DNA from: Allotamlana fucoidanivorans
GTDB taxonomy: Bacteria; Bacteroidota; Bacteroidia; Flavobacteriales; Flavobacteriaceae
DNA: 64,000 bases
Assembly (NCBI RefSeq): GCF_045788535.1
Contig: NZ_CP074074.1
Coordinates: 248,001-312,000, forward strand
Reading direction: 5' to 3'
Each line of letters begins with the position of its first letter. Position 1 is the stretch's first letter. A program made the position numbers and the translations under genes. The notes below the pieces were generated by a model. It searched no databases. It saw only the letters and a program-made list of their open reading frames with translations, and was not told the origin of the DNA. Shown here piece by piece: positions 37,555 through 46,473 of the stretch.

Positions 37555-39276
37555 ATGAGAAATATTTTAATTGCTTTCGGTATTTTAATTGCGTTTTCAT
37601 CATGCGATGATTATTTTGATCCAAAGCTTACTAACGAAAGAAGTGAAGAGCAATTTTTGGCAAACGCAGACTATGTTCGAGGTTTACTTACCTATGCATA
37701 CCGTGCTATACCGTCATCATTTGACACCTATGGTGGAGATTTTTTAGATGCGGCAACAGACAATGCTTTATCAAATGTACCTGCAGGTGGGATTAACAGA
37801 ATGGTAGAAACGGATGGCTTTTGGTCTGCAGTTAGCAATCCAATTAACAACTGGCAAGGTAGATATGACGATTTGAAGAATGTTAATCAATTTATAGAAA
37901 TTGGTTTAGATGGTACAGTTGTTTATTTTAAAGCTGATGAGGAAAGAGATGAAGCTTATCGCCAACGTTTAAAAGGAGAAGCTTATTTTTTAAGAGCTTG
38001 GATTCATTTTGATCTACTTAGACGTTATGGAGGAATCGATACTAGTGGAAACTTAATGGGAATCCCTTTAATCACCTCCTTTATAGACATTAATGTTGAC
38101 GACTTAAATCTTTCAAGAAATACCTATGATGAATGTGTGCAACAAATAGTTGAAGATTTAAACGTCGCTATTACTAATTTGCCTTCAGAATACACAGGTA
38201 GCAATGATGATTTTGGCATTAATAACCTAGGTAGACCAACCAGTATTGCATCAAAAGCTCTTAAATCTAGAGTTTTATTGTATGCTGCTAGTCCTTCATT
38301 TGGAACATCATCTTACACCGATGCTGCTCAAGCAGCCAATGATGTTATTGATGATATAGGAACTACTTTGCCAAATGTCTATGATATTGATAACATTTCT
38401 AAAGATTACTTTAATAATGACACTAATGATGAACTAATCATGCGTCGTGTTAATGGCGGAACCAACGGAGATAATGGGCTTGAGCAAAGTAATTTCCCTC
38501 CTAGTTTATTAGGAAATGGCAGATGTAATCCATCACAAAATCTAGTGGATGCTTTTCCTATGGCCAATGGCTACCCCATTAACAACCCCTCTAGTGGTTA
38601 TGACGAAAACATGATGTACAACAATCGTGATCCTAGATTTGAAATGACGGTTATTTATAACAATAGAATTTTTAAAGGACAAGCTATTGAAACTTTTCAA
38701 GGAGGAAACAATGTGCCACCTGCCCCAGGCGTAACTGTAGAAAATTCAACACGAACAGGATACTATTTACGTAAATGGATTAGCAATTCATCTAATTTAG
38801 TTCCGGGTAACATATCTTCTGATTATCACTACAATGCTTTATTACGCAAAGCAGAAGTGTTTTTAAATTTAGCAGAAGCGGCAAATGAAGCTTATGGTCC
38901 TGATGGTGGAAATCTAAATTTAACTGCAAGACAAGCGATTGCAGAAGTTAGAAGAAGAGCCGGTATAGCTTCTGGAGGTAATGATGATTATTTAGCATCA
39001 ATAACAACAAAAGAGGCGATGAGAGAATTGATTAAAAACGAACGCAGAATAGAATTATGTTTTGAAGGCCACTACTTTTTCGATTTAAGACGTTGGAAAG
39101 ACAATTTGAATATGCCAATTGAAGGGGTTACTATAACAAAAAACCCAGATGACTCTTTTAACTATGACAGACAAACTATTGTTGTCCCTAGCTATAAAGA
39201 CTTTATGATTTATGGGCCACTTCCGTTCAATGAAATATTGAAAACTCAAAATATAACTCAAAACCAAGGATGGTAG
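37555..39276 (+). CDS. SusD/RagB-family surface lipoprotein (second pair)
   Basis: About 573 residues from ATG 37555 (MRNILIAFGILIAFSS-CDDYFDP, a clear lipobox). Earlier in-frame ATGs at 37486 and 37522 would add a hydrophilic extension. Core SusD motifs are RLKGEAYFLRAWIHFDLLRRYGG, ASKALKSRVLLYAASPSFG, ALLRKAEVFLNLAEAANEAYGP and RRIELCFEGHYFFDLRRWKDN. The C-terminal FNEILKTQNITQNQGW closes the family pattern. It partners the second SusC. Confidence 0.93.
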   Translation: MRNILIAFGILIAFSSCDDYFDPKLTNERSEEQFLANADYVRGLLTYAYRAIPSSFDTYGGDFLDAATDNALSNVPAGGINRMVETDGFWSAVSNPINNWQGRYDDLKNVNQFIEIGLDGTVVYFKADEERDEAYRQRLKGEAYFLRAWIHFDLLRRYGGIDTSGNLMGIPLITSFIDINVDDLNLSRNTYDECVQQIVEDLNVAITNLPSEYTGSNDDFGINNLGRPTSIASKALKSRVLLYAASPSFGTSSYTDAAQAANDVIDDIGTTLPNVYDIDNISKDYFNNDTNDELIMRRVNGGTNGDNGLEQSNFPPSLLGNGRCNPSQNLVDAFPMANGYPINNPSSGYDENMMYNNRDPRFEMTVIYNNRIFKGQAIETFQGGNNVPPAPGVTVENSTRTGYYLRKWISNSSNLVPGNISSDYHYNALLRKAEVFLNLAEAANEAYGPDGGNLNLTARQAIAEVRRRAGIASGGNDDYLASITTKEAMRELIKNERRIELCFEGHYFFDLRRWKDNLNMPIEGVTITKNPDDSFNYDRQTIVVPSYKDFMIYGPLPFNEILKTQNITQNQGW

Positions 39277-39303
39277 TCAAATCAAATATATTAAACTAGA
39301 AAA

Positions 39304-40179
39304 ATGAAGATTATGAAAAAAGTAGTATTATTAATATGCATAGGATCCCTGTTTTTACTTCAGGCTTGCTATGAAGACTATAAAGAAGATTACATATATT
39401 CTGCTACCTATTTTGCCCGTCAGTATCCAATACGTACGTTGGTAGATGAAGCAGACAAAGATATGACTCTTGAAATTGGTGCCGTTTTAGGTGGAAAATA
39501 TTCAAATGATGTTAATGAACGTGCATCTTTTATTATTCAAGACACCTTATTGAATGCTGATAATTATCCGCAGTTCACAAAGCTTCCTGATAATTACTAT
39601 ACACTTAAAAGCAACGATATTGTTATTCCAAGTGGACAGTTCAAGGGAAGTACAACCATGACCATTAATAAAGATTTATTTTTAAATGATCCTTTAGCTA
39701 TAGGTAATAACTACGCCCTTCCAATTGAAATGACGGAGTCTACAGCTGACACCATTTTGCACAGCAAACGTTACTCTGTTGTTGTGATTAAGTATTTCAA
39801 CCAATACCACGGCTGGTATTATGTTAAGGGGGTAGACACGAATACTTCAGATAACACTAGTGTAACGTATTCAAACGATGACCTTGTACTAAATGAAGAT
39901 GTTCTATTACAAACAACATCTAAAAATGAGCTTACTGTACCTTATGTAGGCAACCCAGATGTTTCAGGAAGAAACATGAACTTTTCTATAGATACTGATG
40001 GCTCAGTAATCATTTCTGAAGACAATGTAACAGGTACATCTGGAACTGGTTCTTATGATTCAAACACTAGAAATTTCACTCTTGATTATTCCTATACAGA
40101 TGGAGATGGAGCGGTACATACGGTAAAAGACACACTTATTTACAGAAATACTGAACTTATTCTAGAAGAATGGAATTAA
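39304..40179 (+). CDS. DUF1735-type surface lipoprotein of the SusCD locus
   Basis: 291 residues with lipobox FLLQA-CYEDYKEDY. The sequence YSATYFARQYPIRTLVDEADKDMTLEIGAVLGG and the later spacing match the BT_3987/DUF1735 beta-sandwich that often follows SusD as a glycan-binding protein in polysaccharide loci. The C-terminal half (GTGSYDSNTRNFTLDYSYTDGDG) looks like a DUF4361-type domain. It lies 27 bp after susD and is the last gene of the operon. Substrate binding is inferred from family and position only. Confidence 0.8.
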   Translation: MKIMKKVVLLICIGSLFLLQACYEDYKEDYIYSATYFARQYPIRTLVDEADKDMTLEIGAVLGGKYSNDVNERASFIIQDTLLNADNYPQFTKLPDNYYTLKSNDIVIPSGQFKGSTTMTINKDLFLNDPLAIGNNYALPIEMTESTADTILHSKRYSVVVIKYFNQYHGWYYVKGVDTNTSDNTSVTYSNDDLVLNEDVLLQTTSKNELTVPYVGNPDVSGRNMNFSIDTDGSVIISEDNVTGTSGTGSYDSNTRNFTLDYSYTDGDGAVHTVKDTLIYRNTELILEEWN

Positions 40180-40265
40180 AACTTGAGCATTTTTAATCAA
40201 TCTAATTACTAATAAAAAAGATTAATAGTAAAATTTCAGAATTAGTTTAGTTTTATTTTGTTTAG

Positions 40266-40291
40266 AGGCCCTGTTGTTAATGACAGGGCCT
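40266..40291 (+). terminator. Hairpin after the SusCD operon
   Basis: A 9-bp GC-rich stem AGGCCCTGT with its complement and an 8-base loop, followed by TTGCCTTT rather than a pure T-run. It is a possible weak terminator. Confidence 0.5.
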
Positions 40292-40422
40292 TGCCTTTAA
40301 AATCTAATTTATAGGCTTCATAATGTTAAATAATTTTTAAATCCTTATAAGGTTTTCATAATAAAAATCTGAAATGTCAATTAGTACGTAAAAGAGTAAA
40401 ACTAATTGTGATTAACAGAACT

Positions 40423-41862
40423 ATGAAAATCAGAAAACAGGACTTTAACCAGTCTAATATTTCCATAACAGCTAATTTAAACTTATTCGTACATCTATTT
40501 CAAACCAAGCTTAAAAGGTTTAAAAAAGAAAATCTTTGGGGAATTTTAGTCCTATCAGCTACTTTTTTATTAATTATTGACGCTGTTTATTTAGGTGTTA
40601 TTTTACGGAAAGATATTGCTATTTATAATGCACAACGATTAAGTACTACCTTTGGGGTTGCTCTTATGATCTTTTCGATTGCTTTACTTCTTTTTAAAGG
40701 TAGTTTCTTTATTTACACACTATTCCGTTACTTTAAATACAAGCCCATTACATCTGTAAGCGATACAGAATTGCCCTCGTGTACTGTCATAGTACCAGCC
40801 TATAACGAAGGTAAACAAGTTTATGATACTTTAATGAGTCTCGCTCAAAGTGAGTATCCTGAAGAAAAATTTGAGTTGCTTTCTATTGATGACGGCAGTC
40901 AAGATGACACATGGCCATGGATGATTGAAGCAAAAAAAGTACTGGGTGACCGTTTAAAAATTCATCAGCAACCTGAAAACAAAGGAAAGCGCCATGCTTT
41001 ATATTACGGTTTTAATAATGGCACTGGTGACGTTTTTGTTACCGTTGATAGTGATTCAATAGTTAATCCTGATACTCTAAGAAATTTAATAGGTCCTTTA
41101 GTGACAGATGAAACTTGTGGAGCTGTTGCTGGCAATATTCGCGTATTAAACAAAGACAAAGGGCTGTTACCTAAAATGCTAGATGTAAGCTTTGTTTTAA
41201 GTTTTGAATTTGTACGTTCTGCTGAAAGCACACTAAAATCAGTACTATGTACACCAGGCGCTTTGGCAGCATACCGTAGAGCCGCTGTTTTTAATTGCCT
41301 TCAAGAATGGATGAATCAAACCTTTATGGGAAACCCTTCAGATATTGGAGAAGATCGTGCATTGACCAATATGATTTTAAAACAAGGCTATCATGTTTTA
41401 TTTCAAAGAAATGCTTATGCATATACCAATGTTCCTGAAAAATACCGCGGCCTTTACAAGATGTTTATTCGTTGGGGGCGTAGTAATGTGCGTGAAAACA
41501 TTGAAATGTCTAAATATGTTTTCAAAAATTTTAGGAAGGGTTCTAAACTGGGAACACGATTACTGTTTCTGAGTCAGTCCGTTGAAATCATCATGACCTA
41601 CCCTTTTTTAATTCTGATGATATTATTTATTTTCACCCACCCTATATTATTTTTAAGTTCAACCTTTTTAAGTATTTTGGTAGTTTCAACATTCCCAGTG
41701 TTATTTTATGCAAAAAGATATGATATAAAAGCGTCTTTTTGGGCGTATACCTATAGCATTTTATACACCTTTGGTTTGTTTTGGATTACCCCCTATGCCA
41801 TAGCCACGGCTAGCAAAAGTGGTTGGTTAACTAGAGAATTACCAAAGTCTAATACCGTTTAA
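40423..41862 (+). CDS. Membrane family 2 glycosyltransferase (processive type)
   Basis: About 479 residues from ATG 40423 (an in-frame GTG lies five codons earlier). Two transmembrane helices (about 45-70 and 85-110) precede a GT2 catalytic domain. This has CTVIVPAYNEGKQVYDTL, LLSIDDGSQDDTW, the metal-binding VTVDSDSIV, acceptor-side GEDRALTNMIL and an RWGRSNVREN motif equivalent to the QxxRW box of chitin/hyaluronan synthase-like enzymes. Three to four C-terminal helices follow. It probably polymerises and exports a beta-linked polysaccharide from the cytoplasmic side. It is alone, convergent with the LysR gene, and separated from the SusCD operon by a hairpin. Confidence 0.87.
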   Translation: MKIRKQDFNQSNISITANLNLFVHLFQTKLKRFKKENLWGILVLSATFLLIIDAVYLGVILRKDIAIYNAQRLSTTFGVALMIFSIALLLFKGSFFIYTLFRYFKYKPITSVSDTELPSCTVIVPAYNEGKQVYDTLMSLAQSEYPEEKFELLSIDDGSQDDTWPWMIEAKKVLGDRLKIHQQPENKGKRHALYYGFNNGTGDVFVTVDSDSIVNPDTLRNLIGPLVTDETCGAVAGNIRVLNKDKGLLPKMLDVSFVLSFEFVRSAESTLKSVLCTPGALAAYRRAAVFNCLQEWMNQTFMGNPSDIGEDRALTNMILKQGYHVLFQRNAYAYTNVPEKYRGLYKMFIRWGRSNVRENIEMSKYVFKNFRKGSKLGTRLLFLSQSVEIIMTYPFLILMILFIFTHPILFLSSTFLSILVVSTFPVLFYAKRYDIKASFWAYTYSILYTFGLFWITPYAIATASKSGWLTRELPKSNTV

Positions 41863-41897
41863 ATCGAGAAGAAAAATTATTTTTGCATTGAATCTTT

Positions 41898-42824
41898 CTA
41901 CTCGCTTTCATTTAGCCAATCAAAATGCTTATCGATAATAACTTGTTTATTTTCTTTTACATAGTTGATTAAAGATTTAGCTATAGTTGACATATTCTTG
42001 GAACTTAACCAAATCAAATTCCAATTAGTAACAATGGGCAATCCCTTCACTGGGATAATTTGCAAATCGCCAATGGTAAGCGCATTTTTAATACCAATAA
42101 GAGGCATGATTGAATAGCCTAAACCAGAAATAACAGCTTGTTTTAAGGCCTCATTTGAGGTAAGCTCCATTTTTTTATAGGTTGAAATTTTCTTAGAGTC
42201 TATAAACTTTTCCATAGCTAATCTAGTTGCTGAACCTTGTTCTCTGTATATCAAAGGAAGTTTTTGGAATTCAGACTTTGACAAGTATTTGCCTTTATGC
42301 TGGTACTCTTTACCCCCTACCATATAAAGTTCATTAGGCATAAGTTGAATTCTATTAATTTTTAACTTTTTAGGGATTGTGGAAACCATAGCAAAATCAA
42401 CTTCATTATTCTCAAGAGCTTTAATTACGGAAGCCTTATTAGTTACATCCATAACAAGGTCAATACCTCGGTGTTGATTTATAAAATCAGATATAAAATA
42501 AGGCATAACGTATTTTGCCGTAGAAACAATGGCAATTTTTAATTTACCTGCTAACTCACCCTGATAAGACAATGCTTTATAATCAATAGCCTTAACCTCA
42601 TCCATAATTTTTTGAGTAGCTTGGGCTACTTCCTCACCAAACTCGGTGATATAAATACGCCTCCCTACAACTTCAAAAAGTGGTATTTTAAATTGATCTT
42701 GAAAGTTTTTTAACTGAATGGAAACTGCTGGCTGTGTTAAATACAAAGCTTCTGATGCCTTTGTTACGCTTTGTAATTCGGCTATTTTTAAAAATACTTC
42801 TAGCTGGTGCAATGTATAATTCAT
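41898..42824 (-). CDS. LysR-family transcriptional regulator of the bicarbonate transporter locus
   Basis: 308 residues. The N-terminal winged HTH (LHQLEVFLKIAELQSVTKASEALYLTQPAVSIQLKNF, residues 5-41) is followed by a substrate-binding type II periplasmic-like effector domain (about 90-300). The sequence resembles the CbbR/CmpR branch that senses carbon status. It is divergent from the small gene and sbtA-like gene, with an 83-bp intergenic region containing an interrupted palindrome, so control of that operon is likely. The inducer is unknown. Confidence 0.9.
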   Translation of the reverse strand: MNYTLHQLEVFLKIAELQSVTKASEALYLTQPAVSIQLKNFQDQFKIPLFEVVGRRIYITEFGEEVAQATQKIMDEVKAIDYKALSYQGELAGKLKIAIVSTAKYVMPYFISDFINQHRGIDLVMDVTNKASVIKALENNEVDFAMVSTIPKKLKINRIQLMPNELYMVGGKEYQHKGKYLSKSEFQKLPLIYREQGSATRLAMEKFIDSKKISTYKKMELTSNEALKQAVISGLGYSIMPLIGIKNALTIGDLQIIPVKGLPIVTNWNLIWLSSKNMSTIAKSLINYVKENKQVIIDKHFDWLNESE

Positions 42825-42833
42825 AATTATTTT

Positions 42834-42848
42834 TTATGTATTTCATAA
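42834..42848. promoter_or_regulatory. Candidate LysR operator TTATG-N5-CATAA
   Basis: A 15-bp interrupted palindrome that fits the T-N11-A LysR-box rule, 10 bp upstream of the LysR start codon. Further half-sites TTCATAA (42820-42826) and TTTATGAA (42865-42872) flank it. Confidence 0.5.
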
Positions 42849-42907
42849 TAAATATAAATAAAAATTTATGAAAAATATATCTAAACTTTGCATCAAAATT
42901 TAAAAAC

Positions 42908-43117
42908 ATGAAGAAAAGACTATTTAACCTCCTCATTAAATTCCACAACAAAATTGTACAGATTAATGATATTATTATAACTGCTATGTTTTTGTTTTTT
43001 GTAAGTCTATCGTTGAAAAACAACGGCTTATTTACGCAAGAACTGACTTTGTGTGGTTTGATTGTATTTCTAGCTGTCACCAACAAAAACCTAAATATGT
43101 TAACCAAAACCAAATAA
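42908..43117 (+). CDS. Small two-helix membrane protein preceding the SbtA-like transporter
   Basis: 69 residues: a basic N-terminus (MKKRLFNLLIKFHNK), then two hydrophobic segments (DIIITAMFLFFVSLSL and LTLCGLIVFLAVT) joined by a short polar loop. It ends 9 bp before the transporter start on the same strand, which supports a translated, co-transcribed gene. I do not recognise the family. It may be an accessory subunit of the transporter. Confidence 0.6.
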   Translation: MKKRLFNLLIKFHNKIVQINDIIITAMFLFFVSLSLKNNGLFTQELTLCGLIVFLAVTNKNLNMLTKTK

Positions 43118-43126
43118 TATAACTAC

Positions 43127-44092
43127 ATGGATTTACATTTACTAATTGACAACCTAACCAACCCTGCATTACTTTTCTTTTTTTTAGGAATTATTGCGGT
43201 TCAATTAAAGAGTGATCTACAAATACCTGAAAACTCATCAAAATTCATCTCTTTGTACTTACTTCTCGCCATTGGTTTTAAAGGCGGACAGGAATTATCT
43301 CATAGCACATTTAGCTTAGAAATACTTTGGGCTTTAATTTTCGGCATCCTATTAGCTATATCTGTACCGATTTATACTTATTACATCTTGCGTAAAAAAT
43401 TTAGTGTAGAAAATGCCGGAGCCATAGCTGCATCATACGGATCTGTAAGCGCCGTCACTTTTGTAACAGCCATATCCTATCTTGAAATTATGCAAATTCC
43501 ATTTAGCGGCCACATGGTTGCTGTAATGGCGCTTATGGAGGCTCCTTCTATCATGGTTGGACTCTTACTTATCATGATTTCAAAGGGAGGCAAAAAGAAA
43601 TCAGGCATACCCATGTCAACCGTTTTACGTCACGCACTTTTCAATGGAAGTGTATTATTAATAATAGGAAGCCTTATAATTGGGTTTCTTGCTAGCGATG
43701 CTCAAGCTGAAGGTATTAAACCATTCACCACAGATATTTTTAAAGGATTCCTTGCCGTATTCCTATTAGACATGGGAATTACCAGTGGAAGAAAACTCTC
43801 AGATTTTATAAAGAAAGGTTGGTTTGCTCTAATCTTTGCAATTTTAATTCCAATCCTCAACGGTTGCTTGGTATCTATTATTACGGCAGGCTTTGTCACT
43901 GGAATAGGCAACAGATTATTATTCGCAATCCTAGCCGCCAGTGCTTCCTATATTGCCGTACCTGCTGCCATGAAAATTGCTGTTCCAAAGGCTAGTCCGA
44001 GTTTATATATTCCAATGGCTCTTGCTATTACCTTTCCATTCAATATCACACTGGGCATGCCCTTGTACTTATGCATAATTCAAAACTTTTAA
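43127..44092 (+). CDS. sbtA: SbtA-type sodium-dependent bicarbonate permease
   Basis: 321 residues, about ten transmembrane helices in two inverted halves. Family landmarks are NPALLFFFLGIIAVQLKSDLQIP at the N-terminus, YLLLAIGFKGGQEL, the GAIAASYGSVSAVTFVTA ion-site region, MALMEAPSIMVGLLL, FLLDMGITSGRKL and ASASYIAVPAAMKIAVPKASPSLYIPMAL. SbtA imports HCO3- with Na+ across the inner membrane. In a heterotroph it probably feeds anaplerotic carboxylation and fatty acid synthesis. It is controlled by the divergent LysR gene and followed by a 105-residue gene 23 bp downstream. Confidence 0.9.
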   Translation: MDLHLLIDNLTNPALLFFFLGIIAVQLKSDLQIPENSSKFISLYLLLAIGFKGGQELSHSTFSLEILWALIFGILLAISVPIYTYYILRKKFSVENAGAIAASYGSVSAVTFVTAISYLEIMQIPFSGHMVAVMALMEAPSIMVGLLLIMISKGGKKKSGIPMSTVLRHALFNGSVLLIIGSLIIGFLASDAQAEGIKPFTTDIFKGFLAVFLLDMGITSGRKLSDFIKKGWFALIFAILIPILNGCLVSIITAGFVTGIGNRLLFAILAASASYIAVPAAMKIAVPKASPSLYIPMALAITFPFNITLGMPLYLCIIQNF

Positions 44093-44115
44093 TAGAACCT
44101 AAATATTTAATTACT

Positions 44116-44433
44116 ATGAAAACATCATTGAAATCAAAAAGTAAAACCCAAAAAACATTACAACACTCCGTCAAGTTAATTGATGGTTGTTTCACCAATG
44201 CTGAGGCCAGAGATATCTTGAGTGAGATATTAGATGTTAAAATTAATTTTCACAAACTTCAACGATTGTCTAAAACTGAAGGCAACATCAATGATGCTTG
44301 CGAATTTGACAATAGCAGAATCATTGAACTTATTGATTCTAAACAGGATACTAAGACTTTTTTATCCGATCCGAAATGGAATGGTAAAACTCTAAAAATA
44401 GAAAGTACCGTTACCATTACGGTTACCGACTAA
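44116..44433 (+). CDS. Conserved small protein downstream of the SbtA-like transporter
   Basis: 105 residues from ATG 44116; the longer frame (44071) overlaps the transporter. A basic N-terminus is followed by LIDGCFTNAEARDILSEILDVKINFHKLQRLS and a C-terminal half rich in Thr/Lys. The F(T)xxEAxxIL...KINFHxLQxLS pattern is one I associate with a small uncharacterised Bacteroidota family. It is not the PII-like SbtB that pairs with cyanobacterial SbtA. The gene is in the transporter operon, so a cytoplasmic partner role is possible. Confidence 0.65.
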   Translation: MKTSLKSKSKTQKTLQHSVKLIDGCFTNAEARDILSEILDVKINFHKLQRLSKTEGNINDACEFDNSRIIELIDSKQDTKTFLSDPKWNGKTLKIESTVTITVTD

Positions 44434-44461
44434 TTGAATCACATTTGTATTTGTAAAATAG

Positions 44462-44491
44462 GTCCAACAATTTCAAAATTGTTGGACTTTT
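44462..44491 (+). terminator. Terminator of the SbtA-like operon
   Basis: A 12-bp stem GTCCAACAATTT (44462-44473) with its complement (44476-44487), a 2-base loop and TTTT. Confidence 0.85.
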
Positions 44492-44643
44492 CTTTGCTTT
44501 AAACTGTAATATATATGCTATTTTCCTAATCACATTTTCTAATTGAGCCGTTTTGATTTAGACTTGGTTCCAACAAAGACTAAAGTTCTTCTAACTATTA
44601 AACGGTTGTAGAATTTCCTTTGCGAACAAAATATTTTAATCTA

Positions 44644-45186
44644 CTAAAACCTAAAATTTAAACCTATGTTTAGAGCAGCTGAATTATAGTTGTCCTCTGC
44701 TATTGATGTATACGATAGTACTAGTGCTAGCTTCTCTTTTAACCGATACGCCATTGATGGACGCATATAAAATCCGCCATTGCTATCATTAAAAAAACCA
44801 CCGTCATTATCTCCAATATAATTTGCATTTAAAGCATACCCCAGATCAATTCCTGCGTAAATAGATTTGGAAATATTAAAATTGGAAGCTACTGCTAGTG
44901 GCATAAAAACATCTGGAATTGAGCTAAACCATCCTTTTGACCCATCTCCATTACTGCCTTCTCCTAAAAAAGTAACAACACCTGTTGACGCACCTAAATT
45001 AACAACATCTGATAATGACCATAAGTAACAAACATGTCCCTGAAGGGTATACGAAAAAAGCTCCTTTGAATCTGCTAATGTAGGCCCTACACTAATTTCC
45101 ACCCTAAAACCTTTTTGAGCATTTGCAACACAACAAAAAAAACAAATAGCAATTACCATTAAGTAAATTGATATTGCTTTTATCAT
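44644..45186 (-). CDS. Small outer-membrane beta-barrel protein
   Basis: 180 residues with a signal peptide (IYLMVIAICFFCCVANAQKG) and then alternating strands ending in LNIGLNFRF, with a terminal aromatic residue typical of outer-membrane barrels. Segments such as YAGIDLGYALNANYIGDNDGG and YLWSLSDVVNLGAST fit an eight-stranded OmpW/porin-like fold. No function can be assigned. It starts 3 bp after the lipocalin-like gene, so the two are translated as a pair. Confidence 0.75.
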   Translation of the reverse strand: MIKAISIYLMVIAICFFCCVANAQKGFRVEISVGPTLADSKELFSYTLQGHVCYLWSLSDVVNLGASTGVVTFLGEGSNGDGSKGWFSSIPDVFMPLAVASNFNISKSIYAGIDLGYALNANYIGDNDGGFFNDSNGGFYMRPSMAYRLKEKLALVLSYTSIAEDNYNSAALNIGLNFRF

Positions 45187-45189
45187 TGT

Positions 45190-45663
45190 TTACAGTTTAA
45201 TATATTCTTTATAAAAGTAAGACGACGCGTCATCACCGCAATAAAAAATTGGATTATACTGCCCAACTTTAACGGAATTTTTGCTGACTTTAAAATAAGT
45301 AGCCTCCTCTTCCTCCTGTCCTTCATATTTCACAAATAAAGCACCATCCATAATTTTCCATGTCCCTTTTTCCAAGACATCTTCTGTACATTTATCATCG
45401 ATATACTCATAAAAATACGTTTCAACCCAAGTGCCATCGGCGTTTATAGTCAACCGCCCCTTTTGTTCACAGGATGTATAGTTTTCAACATCTTGGTCTT
45501 CACCAGAACAAACTATGACAAACCTTACGGGCTTCCAAACACCAACAAATTGACTCTCTATATTTTGCTGTGGGGTTTCTTTTTCATCGTCATTTGAAGA
45601 ACATGATGAAGCAAAAAACAAAAAAAATACAGCTACATAAACTATTAAACTTTGTGTTTTCAT
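45190..45663 (-). CDS. Lipocalin-like lipoprotein
   Basis: 157 residues with lipobox FFASS-CSSNDD and a serine/acid-rich linker. The body starts with FVGVWKPVRFV and continues with GRLTINADGTWVETYFYEY and LEKGTWKIMDGALFVKYEG, which is the GxW-type beta-barrel pattern of Bacteroidota lipocalin-like proteins. Four cysteines (SCSS, VCSG, SCEQ, KCTE) include a potential disulfide pair. The ligand is unknown. It is immediately upstream of the small barrel protein gene. Confidence 0.75.
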   Translation of the reverse strand: MKTQSLIVYVAVFFLFFASSCSSNDDEKETPQQNIESQFVGVWKPVRFVIVCSGEDQDVENYTSCEQKGRLTINADGTWVETYFYEYIDDKCTEDVLEKGTWKIMDGALFVKYEGQEEEEATYFKVSKNSVKVGQYNPIFYCGDDASSYFYKEYIKL

Positions 45664-45730
45664 GACTGTTTGAATTAAATTAATATATCCTATTTGATGT
45701 CACTACGCTAAAAATTTGCATTTTAAAAAT

Positions 45731-46459
45731 TCAATCTAATTTATATTTATAAGTACCCATTAAGCGATCCCAAAATGTAAAATACAACCCGAAATTATAC
45801 TTTGAATTCCTATGGTGAACATCATGATCTAATGGCGTATTTTGGAACTTAAACAATTTAAGTTGTTTTATATCATATCCTAAATGCACAAAAGTATCAT
45901 AAAAAATCATCCAAGTAATAAACACCACTAAAGCCCAATTATGCCATGGTACTGTAAAAATAATTATTGGAATAATACCCATAGTTAAAATCGATTCTAA
46001 AGGGTGAAACGCAAAAGCACCCCACGTTGATGGGTTTTTAAATTTATGGTGTAATAAATGTGTGTACTTAAAAATTATTTTATGGTGCATGAGCCTATGA
46101 ACCCAATAGGAATATGTATCATGTAACACCACCATAAGTAGAATACTAACCACAAAATAAACCAATCCATATTCATTGATATCCGCATAGTTTCTTGTAT
46201 AACCATTTTTTAACCAATACACAAATAGCCAAATTCCTGAACTATAAATACAAAAAGTAACCAAAGAATATTTTATTTCTTGAAAGATTTGCTTCCTGTT
46301 GGGATGTGCCTTTTGAATTTTAAGCGATTGATACTCTTCTTTTTTTATAATGTACAGCCAAAAATACGGCAATCCAGCAACTACCATGTATCTAGCAACT
46401 AATATTACCATCAACAGAAACCATAATTTAAACACCGATAACTCTAACAACGTTTCCAT
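45731..46459 (-). CDS. Sterol desaturase/fatty acid hydroxylase family membrane oxygenase
   Basis: 242 residues, four to five transmembrane helices. The family's histidine clusters are complete: HDTYSYWVHRLMHH (His113, 121, 125, 126), HLLHH (134-138) and DHDVHHRNSKYNFG near the C-terminus. They hold a di-iron centre for O2-dependent hydroxylation or desaturation of a lipid. The gene lies 14 bp after the radical SAM gene in the same direction, which suggests a common product. The substrate (acyl chain, carotenoid or other lipid) is unknown. Confidence 0.87.
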   Translation of the reverse strand: METLLELSVFKLWFLLMVILVARYMVVAGLPYFWLYIIKKEEYQSLKIQKAHPNRKQIFQEIKYSLVTFCIYSSGIWLFVYWLKNGYTRNYADINEYGLVYFVVSILLMVVLHDTYSYWVHRLMHHKIIFKYTHLLHHKFKNPSTWGAFAFHPLESILTMGIIPIIIFTVPWHNWALVVFITWMIFYDTFVHLGYDIKQLKLFKFQNTPLDHDVHHRNSKYNFGLYFTFWDRLMGTYKYKLD

Positions 46460-46473
46460 AATACATTACTTGA

